Shown here: in pieces, positions 1-9,438 of the stretch
Layout of the letters: each line of letters starts with the position of its first letter
Position numbering within the stretch: position 1 is the stretch's first letter
Origin: Gammaproteobacteria bacterium
GTDB lineage: Bacteria > Pseudomonadota > Gammaproteobacteria > Eutrophobiales > Eutrophobiaceae
DNA: 64,000 nt
Direction of reading: 5' to 3'
Assembly: GCA_028279365.1 (NCBI GenBank)
Contig: JANQNX010000009.1
Location: forward strand, 310,001 to 374,000
Position numbers and translations under genes: made by a program
Notes under the pieces: model-generated
What the model saw: only the letters and a program-made list of their open reading frames with translations
The model's database searches: none
What the model was told of the DNA's origin: nothing

Positions 1-478
1 TAAAGGTATATTTTTTTTCTGTATTATAGTGAATCAGGCCGTTTTTCAGCCCGAAGTCGCCTTCAGGATGATGCTTGGGGTTTTCCACAAGGACCAAATG
101 TGCTGTCTTGTCAGCGTCTAGTCGCAGTTCCGTATAATCAAAATCGGTGACGACGTCTGCGTTAGTCACGATAAACGTGTCTGAGTCCAGCAATGGTAAT
201 GCCTTGATGATGCCGCCAGCGGTTTCCAGCGGGTTACCATTCTCGACCGAATACTGGATCGTCACACCATAGCGTTCACCATTACCCAATTGTTCATGAA
301 TCTGCTCCCCCATGATGCCAGTGTTAATTACCAGCTCGCTGATGCCGGCGGTGGCGAGTGCTTGAACTTGTCTTACTATTAGTGACAGCCCCGCGACTTT
401 TAATAGTGGTTTAGGCGTGTCATCGGTCAGAGGTCGCATGCGTTCACCCTTGCCGGCAGCAAGAATCATGGCCTTCAC
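1..478 (-). CDS. murU: N-acetylmuramate alpha-1-phosphate uridylyltransferase (partial, 3' end outside window)
   Basis: A sugar-1-phosphate nucleotidyltransferase of the MurU type, which makes UDP-MurNAc from MurNAc-1-P in the peptidoglycan-recycling shortcut. The N-terminus reads MKAMILAAGKGERMRPLTDD, the family's nucleotide-binding loop, followed by a TPKPLLKVAG segment and a VTNADVV metal-site motif near residue 105. The start is GTG at 478. Its first bases overlap the TGA of the upstream kinase gene as GTGA, so the two are translationally coupled. About 159 codons are visible and the frame stays open to the window edge. The amgK neighbour is what favours MurU over a generic glucose-1-phosphate nucleotidyltransferase. 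Confidence 0.87.
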   Translation of the reverse strand, partial: MKAMILAAGKGERMRPLTDDTPKPLLKVAGLSLIVRQVQALATAGISELVINTGIMGEQIHEQLGNGERYGVTIQYSVENGNPLETAGGIIKALPLLDSDTFIVTNADVVTDFDYTELRLDADKTAHLVLVENPKHHPEGDFGLKNGLIHYNTEKKYTF

Positions 479-1470
479 TTTTTCGTTCCCATGGCTGGTA
501 ATACCTTGCGCTCGATCAATTCACAAAGCTCAGACAGTTCCGGGTACTGGTCACCCAATTCAGTTATGTACGACAGCGTACGAGGGATATCTTTTAAATA
601 ACCGCTTTTCCCATCGCGATGATACAGTCGAGCAAAAATACCACTGGCCTTTAAATGCCGTTGTACGCCCATCAAGTCAAACCAGCGTTGGAAGGCGGCG
701 CGGTTAAAGGCAAGTTCAATATCTTTATCTTTTAGCCGTTCCAGATAATAGTTAATGCAATCAGTAACCAGGTCCTGCGGCCATTTCACGTAGCAATCTT
801 TCAACAGTGAGACGAGGTCATAACTGATCGGCCCGGATACGGCATCCTGAAAGTCAATAACACCCGGGTTATTAATGTCGGTTAACATCAGGTTGCGAGA
901 GTGATAGTCACGATGAACAAATGCTTGTGGTTGTTCAAGTGCATTAGTTATCAAACATTCCGTCAGGCTATGTCTGCCTTGATTAAATTCGCTATCATCT
1001 AATTGCAAATGCTGTTTTAGTAGCCAATCGTAAAATAAGTTAATTTCGTTTTCTAATAATGCGCTATCGTAATCGGGAAGCTCCTCGGTACTGACTTTTT
1101 TCTGCATAACTAACAACGCATCAATCGCCTGTTGGTAGAGTGTTTGAGCATTGGCTGTTTTCAGCGATGATAAATAATGCGTTTGCCCGAGATCGCTGAT
1201 GATTAAAAAACCTTGTTCCAGATTTGTGTGCAGGATTTCGGGTGCGTTTATCTCTGCAGACACCAGTCGTTTTGCGATATCGATAAACGCGTCGCAGTTT
1301 TCATGCAAGGGCGGTGCATCCATTACGATGTAATGTTTACTATCATGAAGAATTCGATAATAGCAGCGAAAACTTGCATCTTCAGATGCAGGTTTGAGTT
1401 CAACCGTGTCCACATCAAGTACTGTGTTTAACCAGTCGTGTAATTGTTCTAAACGTGAAGCCATCGTCAT
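475..1470 (-). CDS. amgK: N-acetylmuramate/N-acetylglucosamine anomeric kinase
   Basis: An aminoglycoside-phosphotransferase-fold sugar kinase of 331 residues that phosphorylates MurNAc and GlcNAc at C1 for cell-wall recycling. The catalytic loop HRDYHSRNLML and the metal-binding DFQDAVSGPISYDLVSLLKD are both visible in the second half, in the order usual for the family. It overlaps the downstream murU start by 4 bp, the same pairing known from Pseudomonas. Two ATGs two codons apart (MTM) are possible starts and I see no strong ribosome-binding site to choose between them. A divergent exchanger gene begins 131 bp away. Confidence 0.9.
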   Translation of the reverse strand: MTMASRLEQLHDWLNTVLDVDTVELKPASEDASFRCYYRILHDSKHYIVMDAPPLHENCDAFIDIAKRLVSAEINAPEILHTNLEQGFLIISDLGQTHYLSSLKTANAQTLYQQAIDALLVMQKKVSTEELPDYDSALLENEINLFYDWLLKQHLQLDDSEFNQGRHSLTECLITNALEQPQAFVHRDYHSRNLMLTDINNPGVIDFQDAVSGPISYDLVSLLKDCYVKWPQDLVTDCINYYLERLKDKDIELAFNRAAFQRWFDLMGVQRHLKASGIFARLYHRDGKSGYLKDIPRTLSYITELGDQYPELSELCELIERKVLPAMGTKK

Positions 1471-1601
1471 AATTAGGGAATACAGGTTGGCAGTCTATGA
1501 TTATTTTGAATTGAGGTAAAAACCGGACTTGTGTATTTCTCAGTAATGCTTGATTCTGGCATCATTCAATAATTATAACTTTTACAGGGGAATATCAGCA
1601 C

Positions 1602-2576
1602 GTGCTGATTTCATGTCTTTTTGTCTTAGTTGGTCTCGTTATTCTAGTCTATGGTGCTGATGTATTTGTAGTTGGGGCAGCGAGTATCGCACGCCTGTCA
1701 GGCATGTCATCGTTAGTGATAGGTTTAACGGTGGTTGGTTTTGCCACCTCTGCACCGGAGATCATTGTTGGTTCGGTCTCTGCCTGGCAGGATAAAACAG
1801 CAATTGCGATCGGTAACGCACTGGGTTCTAACATTACCAATATTGGTTTGGTACTGGGTGTCAGTATTTTACTGTTACCAATAGCAATATCTTCAACAGC
1901 GCTAAAGCGTGAATACGGTTTGATGTTGGCAGCGATTGCCGTTGGATTCGTGCTTATGCTAGACGGTGAATTAAGCCGAATCGATGGCATCATTCTGGTT
2001 GTGTCGCTGGTGATTGCGATTGCCTGGGTCGTCTGGATAGCAAACAAAACCGCCGCCAATGATCCACTGGCCAATGAATTTGATGAAGAATTAAAACAGA
2101 CCGATTCTGGTGGAAAGGCGACGATTAAACTTATTTTCGGTCTGGTCTTGTTATTGGGCGGTGCACATTTGCTGGTCACCGGGGCGGTGGCAATTGCACA
2201 GGCATTTGGTGTGTCTGAGCTGGTTATTGGATTGACGATAGTAGCGATTGGTACCAGCCTGCCAGAGTTGGCCGCATCAATAAGCAGTTTGATGAAAAAT
2301 GAGGCCGATATCGCGATTGGAAATATTATTGGCTCGAATATGTTTAATATGCTGGCGGTGCTGGGCATACCTGCAATTATTCAACCGGCAAGTTTTGAGG
2401 AATGGGTGTTGCTACGCGATTTTCCGGTCATGGCGGGCCTTAGCCTGCTTTTAGGTATAATGATCTTCCTTGCCAGTAAAGGTAAGTTAGTTCGCTCTGA
2501 AGGTTTAATACTTTTCTTGTGTTTTATCAGTTATCAATATTTACTCTATATACAGACAATATCCTCAATAGCTTAA
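1602..2576 (+). CDS. yrbG: Calcium/sodium antiporter, CaxA/YrbG family
   Basis: A polytopic inner-membrane K+-independent Ca2+/Na+ exchanger of 324 residues, the usual family length. The two inverted alpha-repeats that form the ion site are clear: GNALGSNITNIGLVLGV in the first half and GNIIGSNMFNMLAVLGI in the second. A soluble acidic loop sits between them near residues 148-175. The start is GTG at 1602 behind an AGGGG ribosome-binding site at 1586-1590. It is the first gene of the yrbG-kdsD-kdsC-lpt cluster, with 12 bp before kdsD, as in E. coli. Transport direction and ion are inferred from the family. Confidence 0.9.
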   Translation: MLISCLFVLVGLVILVYGADVFVVGAASIARLSGMSSLVIGLTVVGFATSAPEIIVGSVSAWQDKTAIAIGNALGSNITNIGLVLGVSILLLPIAISSTALKREYGLMLAAIAVGFVLMLDGELSRIDGIILVVSLVIAIAWVVWIANKTAANDPLANEFDEELKQTDSGGKATIKLIFGLVLLLGGAHLLVTGAVAIAQAFGVSELVIGLTIVAIGTSLPELAASISSLMKNEADIAIGNIIGSNMFNMLAVLGIPAIIQPASFEEWVLLRDFPVMAGLSLLLGIMIFLASKGKLVRSEGLILFLCFISYQYLLYIQTISSIA

Positions 2577-2588
2577 CTAAAAGAATCA

Positions 2589-3569
2589 ATGGATAAACAT
2601 AACCCGGCTAAATTTATCGCGCTTGGTAAAGCAGTGATCGAAACAGAACGTCAGGCAGTGGCGCAACTGGCAGATCGTATTGATGATAATTTTGCTGAAG
2701 CCTGTTCCCTGTTATTGGCCTGTGAGGGGCGTGTGGTCGTCATCGGTATGGGCAAGTCTGGACATATTGGTAACAAGATTGCTGCAACTCTGGCGAGCAC
2801 CGGTACGCCTGCCTTTTTTGTCCATCCCGGTGAGGCCAGCCATGGCGATCTTGGTATGATCACGACCAAAGATGTGGTTATGGTGTTGTCGAACTCCGGT
2901 GAGACCGACGAAGTCATTGCGTTGCTCCCGGTAATCAAACGCTTAAATACGCCGATGGTCAGCTTAACCGGTAATACCAGGTCGACCCTGGCAACAGCAG
3001 CGACCGTCAATATTGATATTAGTGTAGAACAAGAAGCCTGTCCTTTGGGCCTAGCACCCACATCTAGTACTACAGCAACATTAGCTATGGGTGATGCGAT
3101 TGCCATCGCCTTACTTGAAGCACGTGGTTTTAATGAAAAAGATTTTGCTCTGTCGCATCCTGGTGGTGCTTTAGGACGTCGTTTGCTATTGCATGTGAGT
3201 GATATTATGCATGCTGGCGATGAGATACCAAAAGTATTGGATAGTGCCAGTTTCAGTGATGCATTGGTGGAAATGACTGAAAAAAAACTGGGTGTCACAT
3301 CTGTAATCGACGCGGACGACAATATACTCGGTATCTTTACTGATGGAGATGTGCGTCGTGCCCTCGACTCAGACATTGATATCAAATCATGTCGGGTTGT
3401 GAATGTCATGACCCGAAATGGTAAAACCATTAAACAGAATCAATTAGCGGCGGAAGCGCTGGCAATCATGGAAAAGTTTAGTATTAATGCATTGTTGGTC
3501 GTTGATGATGAAGACAGACTAGCCGGTGTAATTAACATGCATGATTTATTGAAGGCCAGAGTGGTATGA
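2589..3569 (+). CDS. kdsD: D-arabinose-5-phosphate isomerase
   Basis: Converts ribulose-5-phosphate to arabinose-5-phosphate, the first step of KDO synthesis for the LPS inner core. The 326-residue protein has an N-terminal SIS domain (GMGKSGHIGNKIAATLAS near residues 54-71, then HPGEASHGDLGM) and two C-terminal CBS domains starting near DIMHAGDEIP (about residue 207). Length and domain order match KdsD/KpsF. The stop overlaps the kdsC start by 4 bp (ATGA), so the two are probably translated together. No second KDO isomerase is in the window. Confidence 0.96.
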   Translation: MDKHNPAKFIALGKAVIETERQAVAQLADRIDDNFAEACSLLLACEGRVVVIGMGKSGHIGNKIAATLASTGTPAFFVHPGEASHGDLGMITTKDVVMVLSNSGETDEVIALLPVIKRLNTPMVSLTGNTRSTLATAATVNIDISVEQEACPLGLAPTSSTTATLAMGDAIAIALLEARGFNEKDFALSHPGGALGRRLLLHVSDIMHAGDEIPKVLDSASFSDALVEMTEKKLGVTSVIDADDNILGIFTDGDVRRALDSDIDIKSCRVVNVMTRNGKTIKQNQLAAEALAIMEKFSINALLVVDDEDRLAGVINMHDLLKARVV

Positions 3570-4108
3570 CACAAATCAGTAAAGACGCTTTCTATGATAA
3601 AGCTGCCGGGATCAAACTAGCGGTGTTTGATGTTGACGGTGTGCTTACCGATGGCAGATTGATTTTGGGTGAGAGTGGCAACGAATATAAAGCCTTTTAT
3701 GTACGTGATGGTCACGGCCTGGTCATGCTATTGGAAACCGGTTGCAAGATTGCGGTTATCACTGCTCGTTCTTCCAACATTGTTGCTGAACGTATGGCGT
3801 CTTTGGGTATCGAATATGTATATCAAGGAGAACAGGATAAAGGTGCAAGATTGCTATCATTAATCGATGAGCTCGGATTAGACAACCAGCAGGTAGCGTA
3901 TGTTGGTGATGACGTGATTGACTTGCCGGCGATGCGAAAAGTGGGCCTGGCAATAGCCGTTAACGATGCTGAACCGGTAGTAAAGGAATATGCACATTGG
4001 GTAACGGATAAATGCGGTGGCAGAGGCGCTGTGCGCGAGGTGTGTGAGGCTATAATGCAAGCGCAGGGAAAACTGGAAGACCGGATTAATGCTTATCTCG
4101 CATCATGA
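3566..4108 (+). CDS. kdsC: 3-deoxy-D-manno-octulosonate 8-phosphate phosphatase
   Basis: A HAD-superfamily phosphatase that removes phosphate from KDO-8-P. The 180-residue protein carries the nucleophile motif FDVDGVLTDG near residue 20, the ITARSS second motif, and GDDVIDLPAM as the third acidic motif. Its small, cap-less size fits the tetrameric C0 HAD type. It overlaps kdsD by 4 bp and precedes lptC by 36 bp, tying KDO synthesis to LPS export. Confidence 0.95.
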   Translation: MTQISKDAFYDKAAGIKLAVFDVDGVLTDGRLILGESGNEYKAFYVRDGHGLVMLLETGCKIAVITARSSNIVAERMASLGIEYVYQGEQDKGARLLSLIDELGLDNQQVAYVGDDVIDLPAMRKVGLAIAVNDAEPVVKEYAHWVTDKCGGRGAVREVCEAIMQAQGKLEDRINAYLAS

Positions 4109-4144
4109 CATGTCCCGACGTTTCTTCTGTAGAGGACTGCCTGA

Positions 4145-4717
4145 TTGTTAGCGGGCAGATGGAAAATAGCGCTGTTATTATTGCTCATTGCCGCATTTAG
4201 TTACTGGGCATTAAGACAACTGACCGATGACCAAACCATTAACCTGAACAAGCTTGCGCATTTCCCTGACTTCACCATGGAAAACTTCACTACGCTGACA
4301 ATGAATGCGCAAGGCTTGCCCAAAAATCGTTTAGTGGCTGATTATATGGCGCATTATCCAGATGATGATACGACTGAGCTATTGAATCCGGAACTGGAGA
4401 TTTTTCGTGAACAGGAGCAGCCGATTATTGTTCGTTCCGATAAAGGCTGGATTACGTCAAATAACGAAGTGATTTTATTGTCTGGTAACGTATATTTACA
4501 TCAAAACAATGAACGTGGTGAGAAACAGTTGGAAGTCATAGCGGATGATGCCAAAGTCCTGGTTGATCAGGAGTATGCCGAGACCGACAAGGCAGCAACG
4601 GTGATACGAGGACGAACTGTGATCAACTCGATCGGTATGCGTGCCTATATGAAAGAGCAGCGAATGGAATTTTTAAATAATGTACAAACAACAATTGAAC
4701 CCAAGCAAACACCTTAG
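4145..4717 (+). CDS. lptC: LPS export protein LptC
   Basis: A bitopic inner-membrane component of the Lpt bridge that receives LPS from LptBFG and passes it to LptA. The single N-terminal transmembrane segment (about residues 7-24, IALLLLLIAAFSYWALRQL) is followed by a periplasmic beta-jellyroll region of about 165 residues. The best start is TTG at 4145, which gives the usual basic N-terminus before the membrane anchor. Its last 38 bp overlap lptA in another frame. Identification rests on size, topology and position between kdsC and lptA, because LptC diverges strongly in sequence. Confidence 0.9.
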   Translation: MLAGRWKIALLLLLIAAFSYWALRQLTDDQTINLNKLAHFPDFTMENFTTLTMNAQGLPKNRLVADYMAHYPDDDTTELLNPELEIFREQEQPIIVRSDKGWITSNNEVILLSGNVYLHQNNERGEKQLEVIADDAKVLVDQEYAETDKAATVIRGRTVINSIGMRAYMKEQRMEFLNNVQTTIEPKQTP

Positions 4718-5252
4718 GTTGTTATTCCTTAGCCTGTTATGTCTCTTCAGCCCGAAGCTGTTGGCACTATCGACAGATAAATTTCAGGATATTGAAATTG
4801 AAGCAGATACTGCCGAAATGGATGATATCAAAGGTATTACTATCTATCGTGGTAATGTGATTGTGATACAAGGCAGTATCCACATGACCGGCGATAAAAT
4901 GACTGTCTACTTTGATGAAAACGGTGACATGAGACTGGTGATTATGGTGGGTAAACCCGCGACCTATAAACAGCTGCCAGATGATAGTCAGATTTATGAT
5001 GAAGCTGAATCTCTGCAAATGGAGTACTATGCATTAAAAGATTATGTCATTCTGATTGATGAAGCGTTGGTGACTCAGGAAGGCTTGCGTTTCAGTGGTA
5101 ATCGAATTGAATACGATACGGTATTAAGCCAGGTTAAGGCAAAAGGAAATGTGAATACGACCAAGCCAGGTGAGAAACCGGCGAAAAAAATAGACGACAG
5201 TCGCGTGAAGATCACGATTAAAAAGAAAAAACCGGTAGATGTTGAACAATAA
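4680..5252 (+). CDS. lptA: Periplasmic LPS transport protein LptA
   Basis: The periplasmic OstA-like protein that forms the bridge carrying LPS to LptD. A signal peptide is seen at residues 1-30 (basic start, LLFLSLLCLFSPKLLALS, cleavage probably after LLA or LALS). The beta-jellyroll core follows, with the typical IEADTAEMDDIKGITIYRGN segment and a lysine-rich tail. The 190 residues are close to the family norm. The start lies inside lptC (38-bp overlap). LptF, LptG and LptD are not in this window. Confidence 0.92.
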   Translation: MYKQQLNPSKHLRLLFLSLLCLFSPKLLALSTDKFQDIEIEADTAEMDDIKGITIYRGNVIVIQGSIHMTGDKMTVYFDENGDMRLVIMVGKPATYKQLPDDSQIYDEAESLQMEYYALKDYVILIDEALVTQEGLRFSGNRIEYDTVLSQVKAKGNVNTTKPGEKPAKKIDDSRVKITIKKKKPVDVEQ

Positions 5253-5325
5253 TTTGTGTTTCGAAAGCAGTTGAGATGGAGTGTTCGACAGCTATCGTTG
5301 TTAAGTTTACGTTTATGTAAAACTC

Positions 5326-6051
5326 ATGAGCATTTTAACTGTTCGTCATTTATCAAAAAGTTACCGTTCCCGCAAAGTGGTGACTGATGTCAGCCTCAGT
5401 GTGCAGAGTGGCGAGGTGATTGGGTTACTAGGCCCCAATGGTGCGGGTAAGACCACCAGTTTTTATATGATCGTTGGTCTGGTACCTTCTGACGCAGGCA
5501 AGATTTATATTGATAATCGGGAGATTAGTGCACTCAGTATGGATCAACGCTCTCATTTGGGGCTTGGTTACTTACCCCAGGAAGCGTCAGTGTTCAGAAA
5601 GTTGACGGTTGAAGAGAATATCATGGCGATTCTCGAGACACGTTTGCAGCACGATTTGGAAAAAGCCCGTCAGCGACTGGAAATGTTATTGAATGAATTT
5701 CACCTGGCTCACCTCCGTGACAACCTGGGTATGAGTTTGTCGGGTGGAGAACGTCGTAGATTGGAAATAGCCCGCGCGCTGGCCTCTGAGCCGCGTTTTT
5801 TGTTGTTGGATGAGCCATTTGCGGGCATCGATCCGATTTCAATCAACGATATTCAGCAGCTTATTCGCCGGCTGAGCGAACACGGGATTGGTATCATTAT
5901 TACCGATCACAATGTCAGGGAAACGCTCGGAACCTGTGACCGGGCTTACATTGTGAGTGATGGCAAAATTCTTGCAGAAGGTACAGCAGAGCAGATACTG
6001 GACAATGATCAGGTGCGAGAAGTGTATCTCGGTGATCAATTTCAGATATGA
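5326..6051 (+). CDS. lptB: LPS export ABC transporter ATP-binding protein
   Basis: The cytoplasmic ATPase that powers LPS extraction with LptFG. In 241 residues it shows Walker [12 protein letters not shown] (about 36-46), the signature [15 protein letters not shown], Walker [14 protein letters not shown] and the H-loop [10 protein letters not shown]. All are intact and match LptB closely. The gene lies 73 bp after lptA and 58 bp before rpoN, as in most gammaproteobacteria. Confidence 0.97.
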   Translation: MSILTVRHLSKSYRSRKVVTDVSLSVQSGEVIGLLGPNGAGKTTSFYMIVGLVPSDAGKIYIDNREISALSMDQRSHLGLGYLPQEASVFRKLTVEENIMAILETRLQHDLEKARQRLEMLLNEFHLAHLRDNLGMSLSGGERRRLEIARALASEPRFLLLDEPFAGIDPISINDIQQLIRRLSEHGIGIIITDHNVRETLGTCDRAYIVSDGKILAEGTAEQILDNDQVREVYLGDQFQI

Positions 6052-6109
6052 CTCTGAAAACTATACAGATTTTCTTTTAATCAATGTGTTTTAAGTTAAA
6101 CTTATCAAC

Positions 6110-7582
6110 ATGAAGCCGTCGCTCCAGTTAAAAATAGGCCAAAGCCTGACAATGACACCGCAATTGCAGCAGGCGATTCGTTTGTTGCAACTCTCCAGTG
6201 TTGAATTACAAGCCGAAATTCAGGACGCGCTTGAGTCCAACATGATGTTGGAACTGGATGAAGCCGAAACCGAACGTAATAATGTTGAGGCGTCAACAAC
6301 CCAGGAGCAAGCAAAAGAAGAAACTGATAGTTCTACCGTAGAAACCACCATGACCCAGGAAACGATTCCGGATGATTTACCGGTCGATAGTGCCTGGGAC
6401 GATGTTTATGATGGCGTGGGCAGCTATAGCAAAGGCTCCATCGATAATAGTAATTATGATGGCTTTGAAAATCAGGATAGCAAGGAAAAAACGTTAAGTG
6501 AGCACTTGTTGTGGCAGCTAAATCTGACCCCAACCTCAGATACCGATAAGGTCATCGCAATGACCATCATCGACATGTTGGATGATGATGGTTATCTTTC
6601 CGGCTCGTTAGAAGATGTATTGACTGCGGTTAAAGATGCCAATGATGACGAAGAGCTAGGCATTGAGGAAGTAGAGGCAGTATTACACATGATCCAGTCG
6701 ATGGATCCAGTAGGTGTTGCCTCACGCGATATTAAAGAATGTCTGACCTTGCAACTTCGACAGTGTGATCCGGATTCATATAGATTAGATGAGGCTAAAT
6801 TGCTGGTTGAAAATTACTTGGACCTGCTCGCCTCTCACGATTACAACCAGCTAATGCGAAAAATGAAACTGGATCAGGAAGCGTTAGCAGAGGTAGTTGG
6901 ACTGATACAGTCAATGAACCCTCGCCCGGGCAACCAGGTTTCCGATAGCCGCACCGAGTATGTCACGCCAGATGTTTATGTAAAGAAAGACAGCGGCGTG
7001 TGGAAAGTCAATCTGAATGCCGAGTCCATGCCTAGTCTCAGGATAAACTCATCCTATGCCAACATGATAAAGCGCGCAGATAATTCTGCTGATAATACGT
7101 CATTAAAGTCACACTTGCAGGAGGCGCGTTGGTTTATCAAGAGTCTGCAAAGTCGTAGCGAAACCCTATTAAAAGTTGCCACCTGTATTGTTGAACGGCA
7201 AAGAGCATTTCTGGAATATGGTGAGGAAGCAATGAAACCGCTGGTATTACATGATGTCGCCGAAGCTTTAGGTATGCACGAATCGACCATATCGCGTGTT
7301 ACTACCAGAAAGTATATGCATACCCCAAGAGGTATCTTTGAATTAAAGTATTTCTTTTCCAGTCATGTCAGTACCAATTATGGCGGTGCCTGTTCGTCAA
7401 CCGCGATTCGCGCGTTGATAAAAAAATTGATCGGTGCTGAAACACCGAATAAACCACTTAGTGACAGTAAAATAGCGGCGCTACTTGAGGATCAGGGGAT
7501 AAACGTCGCTCGCCGAACTGTTGCCAAATATCGAGAAGCAATGTCAATCCCGCCTTCTAATGAACGTAAAAGACTTGCTTGA
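6110..7582 (+). CDS. rpoN: RNA polymerase sigma-54 factor
   Basis: The alternative sigma factor that recognises -24/-12 promoters and needs AAA+ activators. The 490-residue protein has the Gln/Leu-rich region I ([20 protein letters not shown]), an acidic region II around residues 50-125, the core-binding domain, and the C-terminal RpoN box [12 protein letters not shown] near residues 466-477. The set is complete and of standard length. A matching activator gene (37964-39412) and two strong candidate promoters (58861 and 62944) are in the same window, so its regulon can partly be read here. Confidence 0.98.
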   Translation: MKPSLQLKIGQSLTMTPQLQQAIRLLQLSSVELQAEIQDALESNMMLELDEAETERNNVEASTTQEQAKEETDSSTVETTMTQETIPDDLPVDSAWDDVYDGVGSYSKGSIDNSNYDGFENQDSKEKTLSEHLLWQLNLTPTSDTDKVIAMTIIDMLDDDGYLSGSLEDVLTAVKDANDDEELGIEEVEAVLHMIQSMDPVGVASRDIKECLTLQLRQCDPDSYRLDEAKLLVENYLDLLASHDYNQLMRKMKLDQEALAEVVGLIQSMNPRPGNQVSDSRTEYVTPDVYVKKDSGVWKVNLNAESMPSLRINSSYANMIKRADNSADNTSLKSHLQEARWFIKSLQSRSETLLKVATCIVERQRAFLEYGEEAMKPLVLHDVAEALGMHESTISRVTTRKYMHTPRGIFELKYFFSSHVSTNYGGACSSTAIRALIKKLIGAETPNKPLSDSKIAALLEDQGINVARRTVAKYREAMSIPPSNERKRLA

Positions 7583-7609
7583 TAATAATAAAATAGTCAG
7601 GAGTCGATT

Positions 7610-7936
7610 ATGCAAATAAACGTAACCGGTCATCATGTTGAAATTACAGACTCACTTAAAGCTTTCGTTGATGAAAAGTTTGCCAAACTGGAACGTCATT
7701 TCGAACACATTACCAATATCCACGTTATCTTGACCGTAGAGAAAGAAAGGCAGAAAGCCGAAGCTACGGTGCATGTGAATCGTGGCAACCTGTTTGCTGA
7801 AAATGAACAAGACGATATGTATGCTGCCATTGATGGTCTAATCGATAAACTGGATCGACAATTAAAAAAACACAAGGAGAAGTTGACCGATCATCATCGC
7901 AGCGAAGGCAGGTTGCATAATCAAGAATTAGAATAA
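7610..7936 (+). CDS. hpf: Ribosome hibernation promoting factor, short form
   Basis: A small ribosome-binding protein that promotes 100S dimer formation and protects resting ribosomes. It has 108 residues, without the long C-terminal extension of long HPF. The N-terminus reads MQINVTGHHVEITDSLKAFV and the middle has the basic RGNLFAENEQDDMYAAIDGL segment typical of the family. It has a good AGGAG ribosome-binding site about 5 bases before the ATG. It sits between rpoN and ptsN, its conserved position. Confidence 0.95.
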   Translation: MQINVTGHHVEITDSLKAFVDEKFAKLERHFEHITNIHVILTVEKERQKAEATVHVNRGNLFAENEQDDMYAAIDGLIDKLDRQLKKHKEKLTDHHRSEGRLHNQELE

Positions 7937-7955
7937 GTTGTAAGGATGTAGAAGT

Positions 7956-8408
7956 TTGTCTATCAATATATCAGAAATACTCTCTGTTGATTGCGTGCTG
8001 GTTGGTATGGATTGTCAGAGTAAAAAAGACGCGCTGGATACACTGGCCAAAACGATTGCCAGTGCGGATAGCGGTACCTCACAAACCGAAGTGTTTGATT
8101 GTTTACTGGCGAGAGAACGATTGGGTAGTACCGGTCTGGGTAAAGGTATTGCCATTCCTCATGGTCGACTGACCGCCGGTAAAAAAACCCTGGCGGCATT
8201 TATCCAGCTAAACAATGCGGTGGATTATGATGCGGTGGATAAGCAACCGGTAGATCTTCTGTTTGCACTTATCGTCCCGGAAGAATCAACCGAGGAGCAT
8301 TTGCAAATTCTTGCGGCATTAGCCGAGATGTTTAGCAAGGAAGATACCATTACCCAACTGCGACAATCTGACTCCGCTGATACTATCTACTCTATATTGA
8401 CGGGGTGA
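7956..8408 (+). CDS. ptsN: Nitrogen PTS EIIA component
   Basis: A regulatory EIIA-Ntr phosphoacceptor of 150 residues that takes phosphate from an HPr-type carrier and controls targets by binding rather than sugar import. The active-site region is GKGIAIPHGRL, with the phospho-histidine near residue 70. TTG at 7956 is the best start: it gives the normal N-terminus MSINISEIL and follows GTAAGGA. It lies within the rpoN cluster and 4 bp before hprK. With EI, HPr and HprK encoded just downstream, it probably serves that chain. Confidence 0.94.
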   Translation: MSINISEILSVDCVLVGMDCQSKKDALDTLAKTIASADSGTSQTEVFDCLLARERLGSTGLGKGIAIPHGRLTAGKKTLAAFIQLNNAVDYDAVDKQPVDLLFALIVPEESTEEHLQILAALAEMFSKEDTITQLRQSDSADTIYSILTG

Positions 8409-8412
8409 CAGC

Positions 8413-9435
8413 ATGCCCGGAATAACCAACCAGCTCAGCATCGAGGATCTCTATCAGATTCACAAAGAAAAGCTTGAGCTTGAGTGGATAGCCGGCCAGC
8501 AAGGTGCGAGACACGCCATTATCCGTGAAGAAGAACCCGTTTATCAAAAGAAAACACGGGGTAAAAAGGGCGGCTCGAAAAAGGCAAGAAAAACCAAGAA
8601 AGCGGAACCAAAAAGTCTGTCCTTAGTTGGACATCTTAATTTAATTCACCCGCACCAGATTCAGATAATCGGTGAAGTGGAGATTAAATACCTGGAAGGT
8701 CTGCGAAACATATCCATGCAGGACGCCGTTATTCAATTGTTTCAAAGTCGTCCTGCTTGTGTCATTGTCGCTGGTGGACTGGAAGCACCGACGCTCCTGA
8801 AACGAAAAAGTAATGAGCACAGTATTCCGCTGCTGACTTCACCGGTAAATAGTGATCGGCTTTCTGATGTGTTGCACTATTTTCTTACCAATCTATTTGC
8901 AGACATGCTCACACTGCATGGGGTTTATATGGAAGTGATGGCCATCGGGGTATTGATAACCGGCCCGAGTGGAATTGGTAAGAGTGAATTAGCATTGGAG
9001 TTGATCTCTCGCGGACATCGTTTGATTGCCGATGATGCGCCGTTATTTTCCCGAATCGCGCCGGATATTATTAACGGCACCTGTCCGCAAACGCTGCAGG
9101 ATTTTCTGGAAGTCAGAGGCCTGGGTATTATCAACGTGCGCGAATTATTCGGTGATAGTGCGATTAAAAGAAACAAGTATCTCCGATTAATTGTGCAACT
9201 GCAGCCCATGGATACCGATAATTTACTGTCACTGGATCGTCTTGAGGGCAGCTATAGCACCCGCAGTGTACTGGATATGGATATACCCGAGATTACCTTA
9301 CCGGTTGCACCCGGACGTAACCTGGCCATCATGATGGAGTGTGCGGCCCGGAATCATATATTGCGAGACAGTGGGTATAATGCGTCAGAGATATTTGCTA
9401 AAAGGCAGCAGCGTTTGATTGACGCCGGGGGTTAA
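8413..9435 (+). CDS. hprK: HPr kinase/phosphorylase
   Basis: Phosphorylates and dephosphorylates HPr on Ser46, gating PTS phosphoryl flow. The catalytic half has Walker A GPSGIGKSEL (about residues 184-193) and the family signature EVRGLGIINVRELFG. The N-terminal half carries SLVGHLNLIHPHQIQIIG. The protein has 340 residues, about 20-30 more than usual. The excess lies in a very lysine-rich stretch at residues 45-67 (KKTRGKKGGSKKARKTKK), which looks like an insertion in the N-terminal domain. Its likely substrate, HPr with an intact Ser46, is encoded three genes downstream. Confidence 0.95.
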   Translation: MPGITNQLSIEDLYQIHKEKLELEWIAGQQGARHAIIREEEPVYQKKTRGKKGGSKKARKTKKAEPKSLSLVGHLNLIHPHQIQIIGEVEIKYLEGLRNISMQDAVIQLFQSRPACVIVAGGLEAPTLLKRKSNEHSIPLLTSPVNSDRLSDVLHYFLTNLFADMLTLHGVYMEVMAIGVLITGPSGIGKSELALELISRGHRLIADDAPLFSRIAPDIINGTCPQTLQDFLEVRGLGIINVRELFGDSAIKRNKYLRLIVQLQPMDTDNLLSLDRLEGSYSTRSVLDMDIPEITLPVAPGRNLAIMMECAARNHILRDSGYNASEIFAKRQQRLIDAGG

Positions 9436-9438
9436 AAA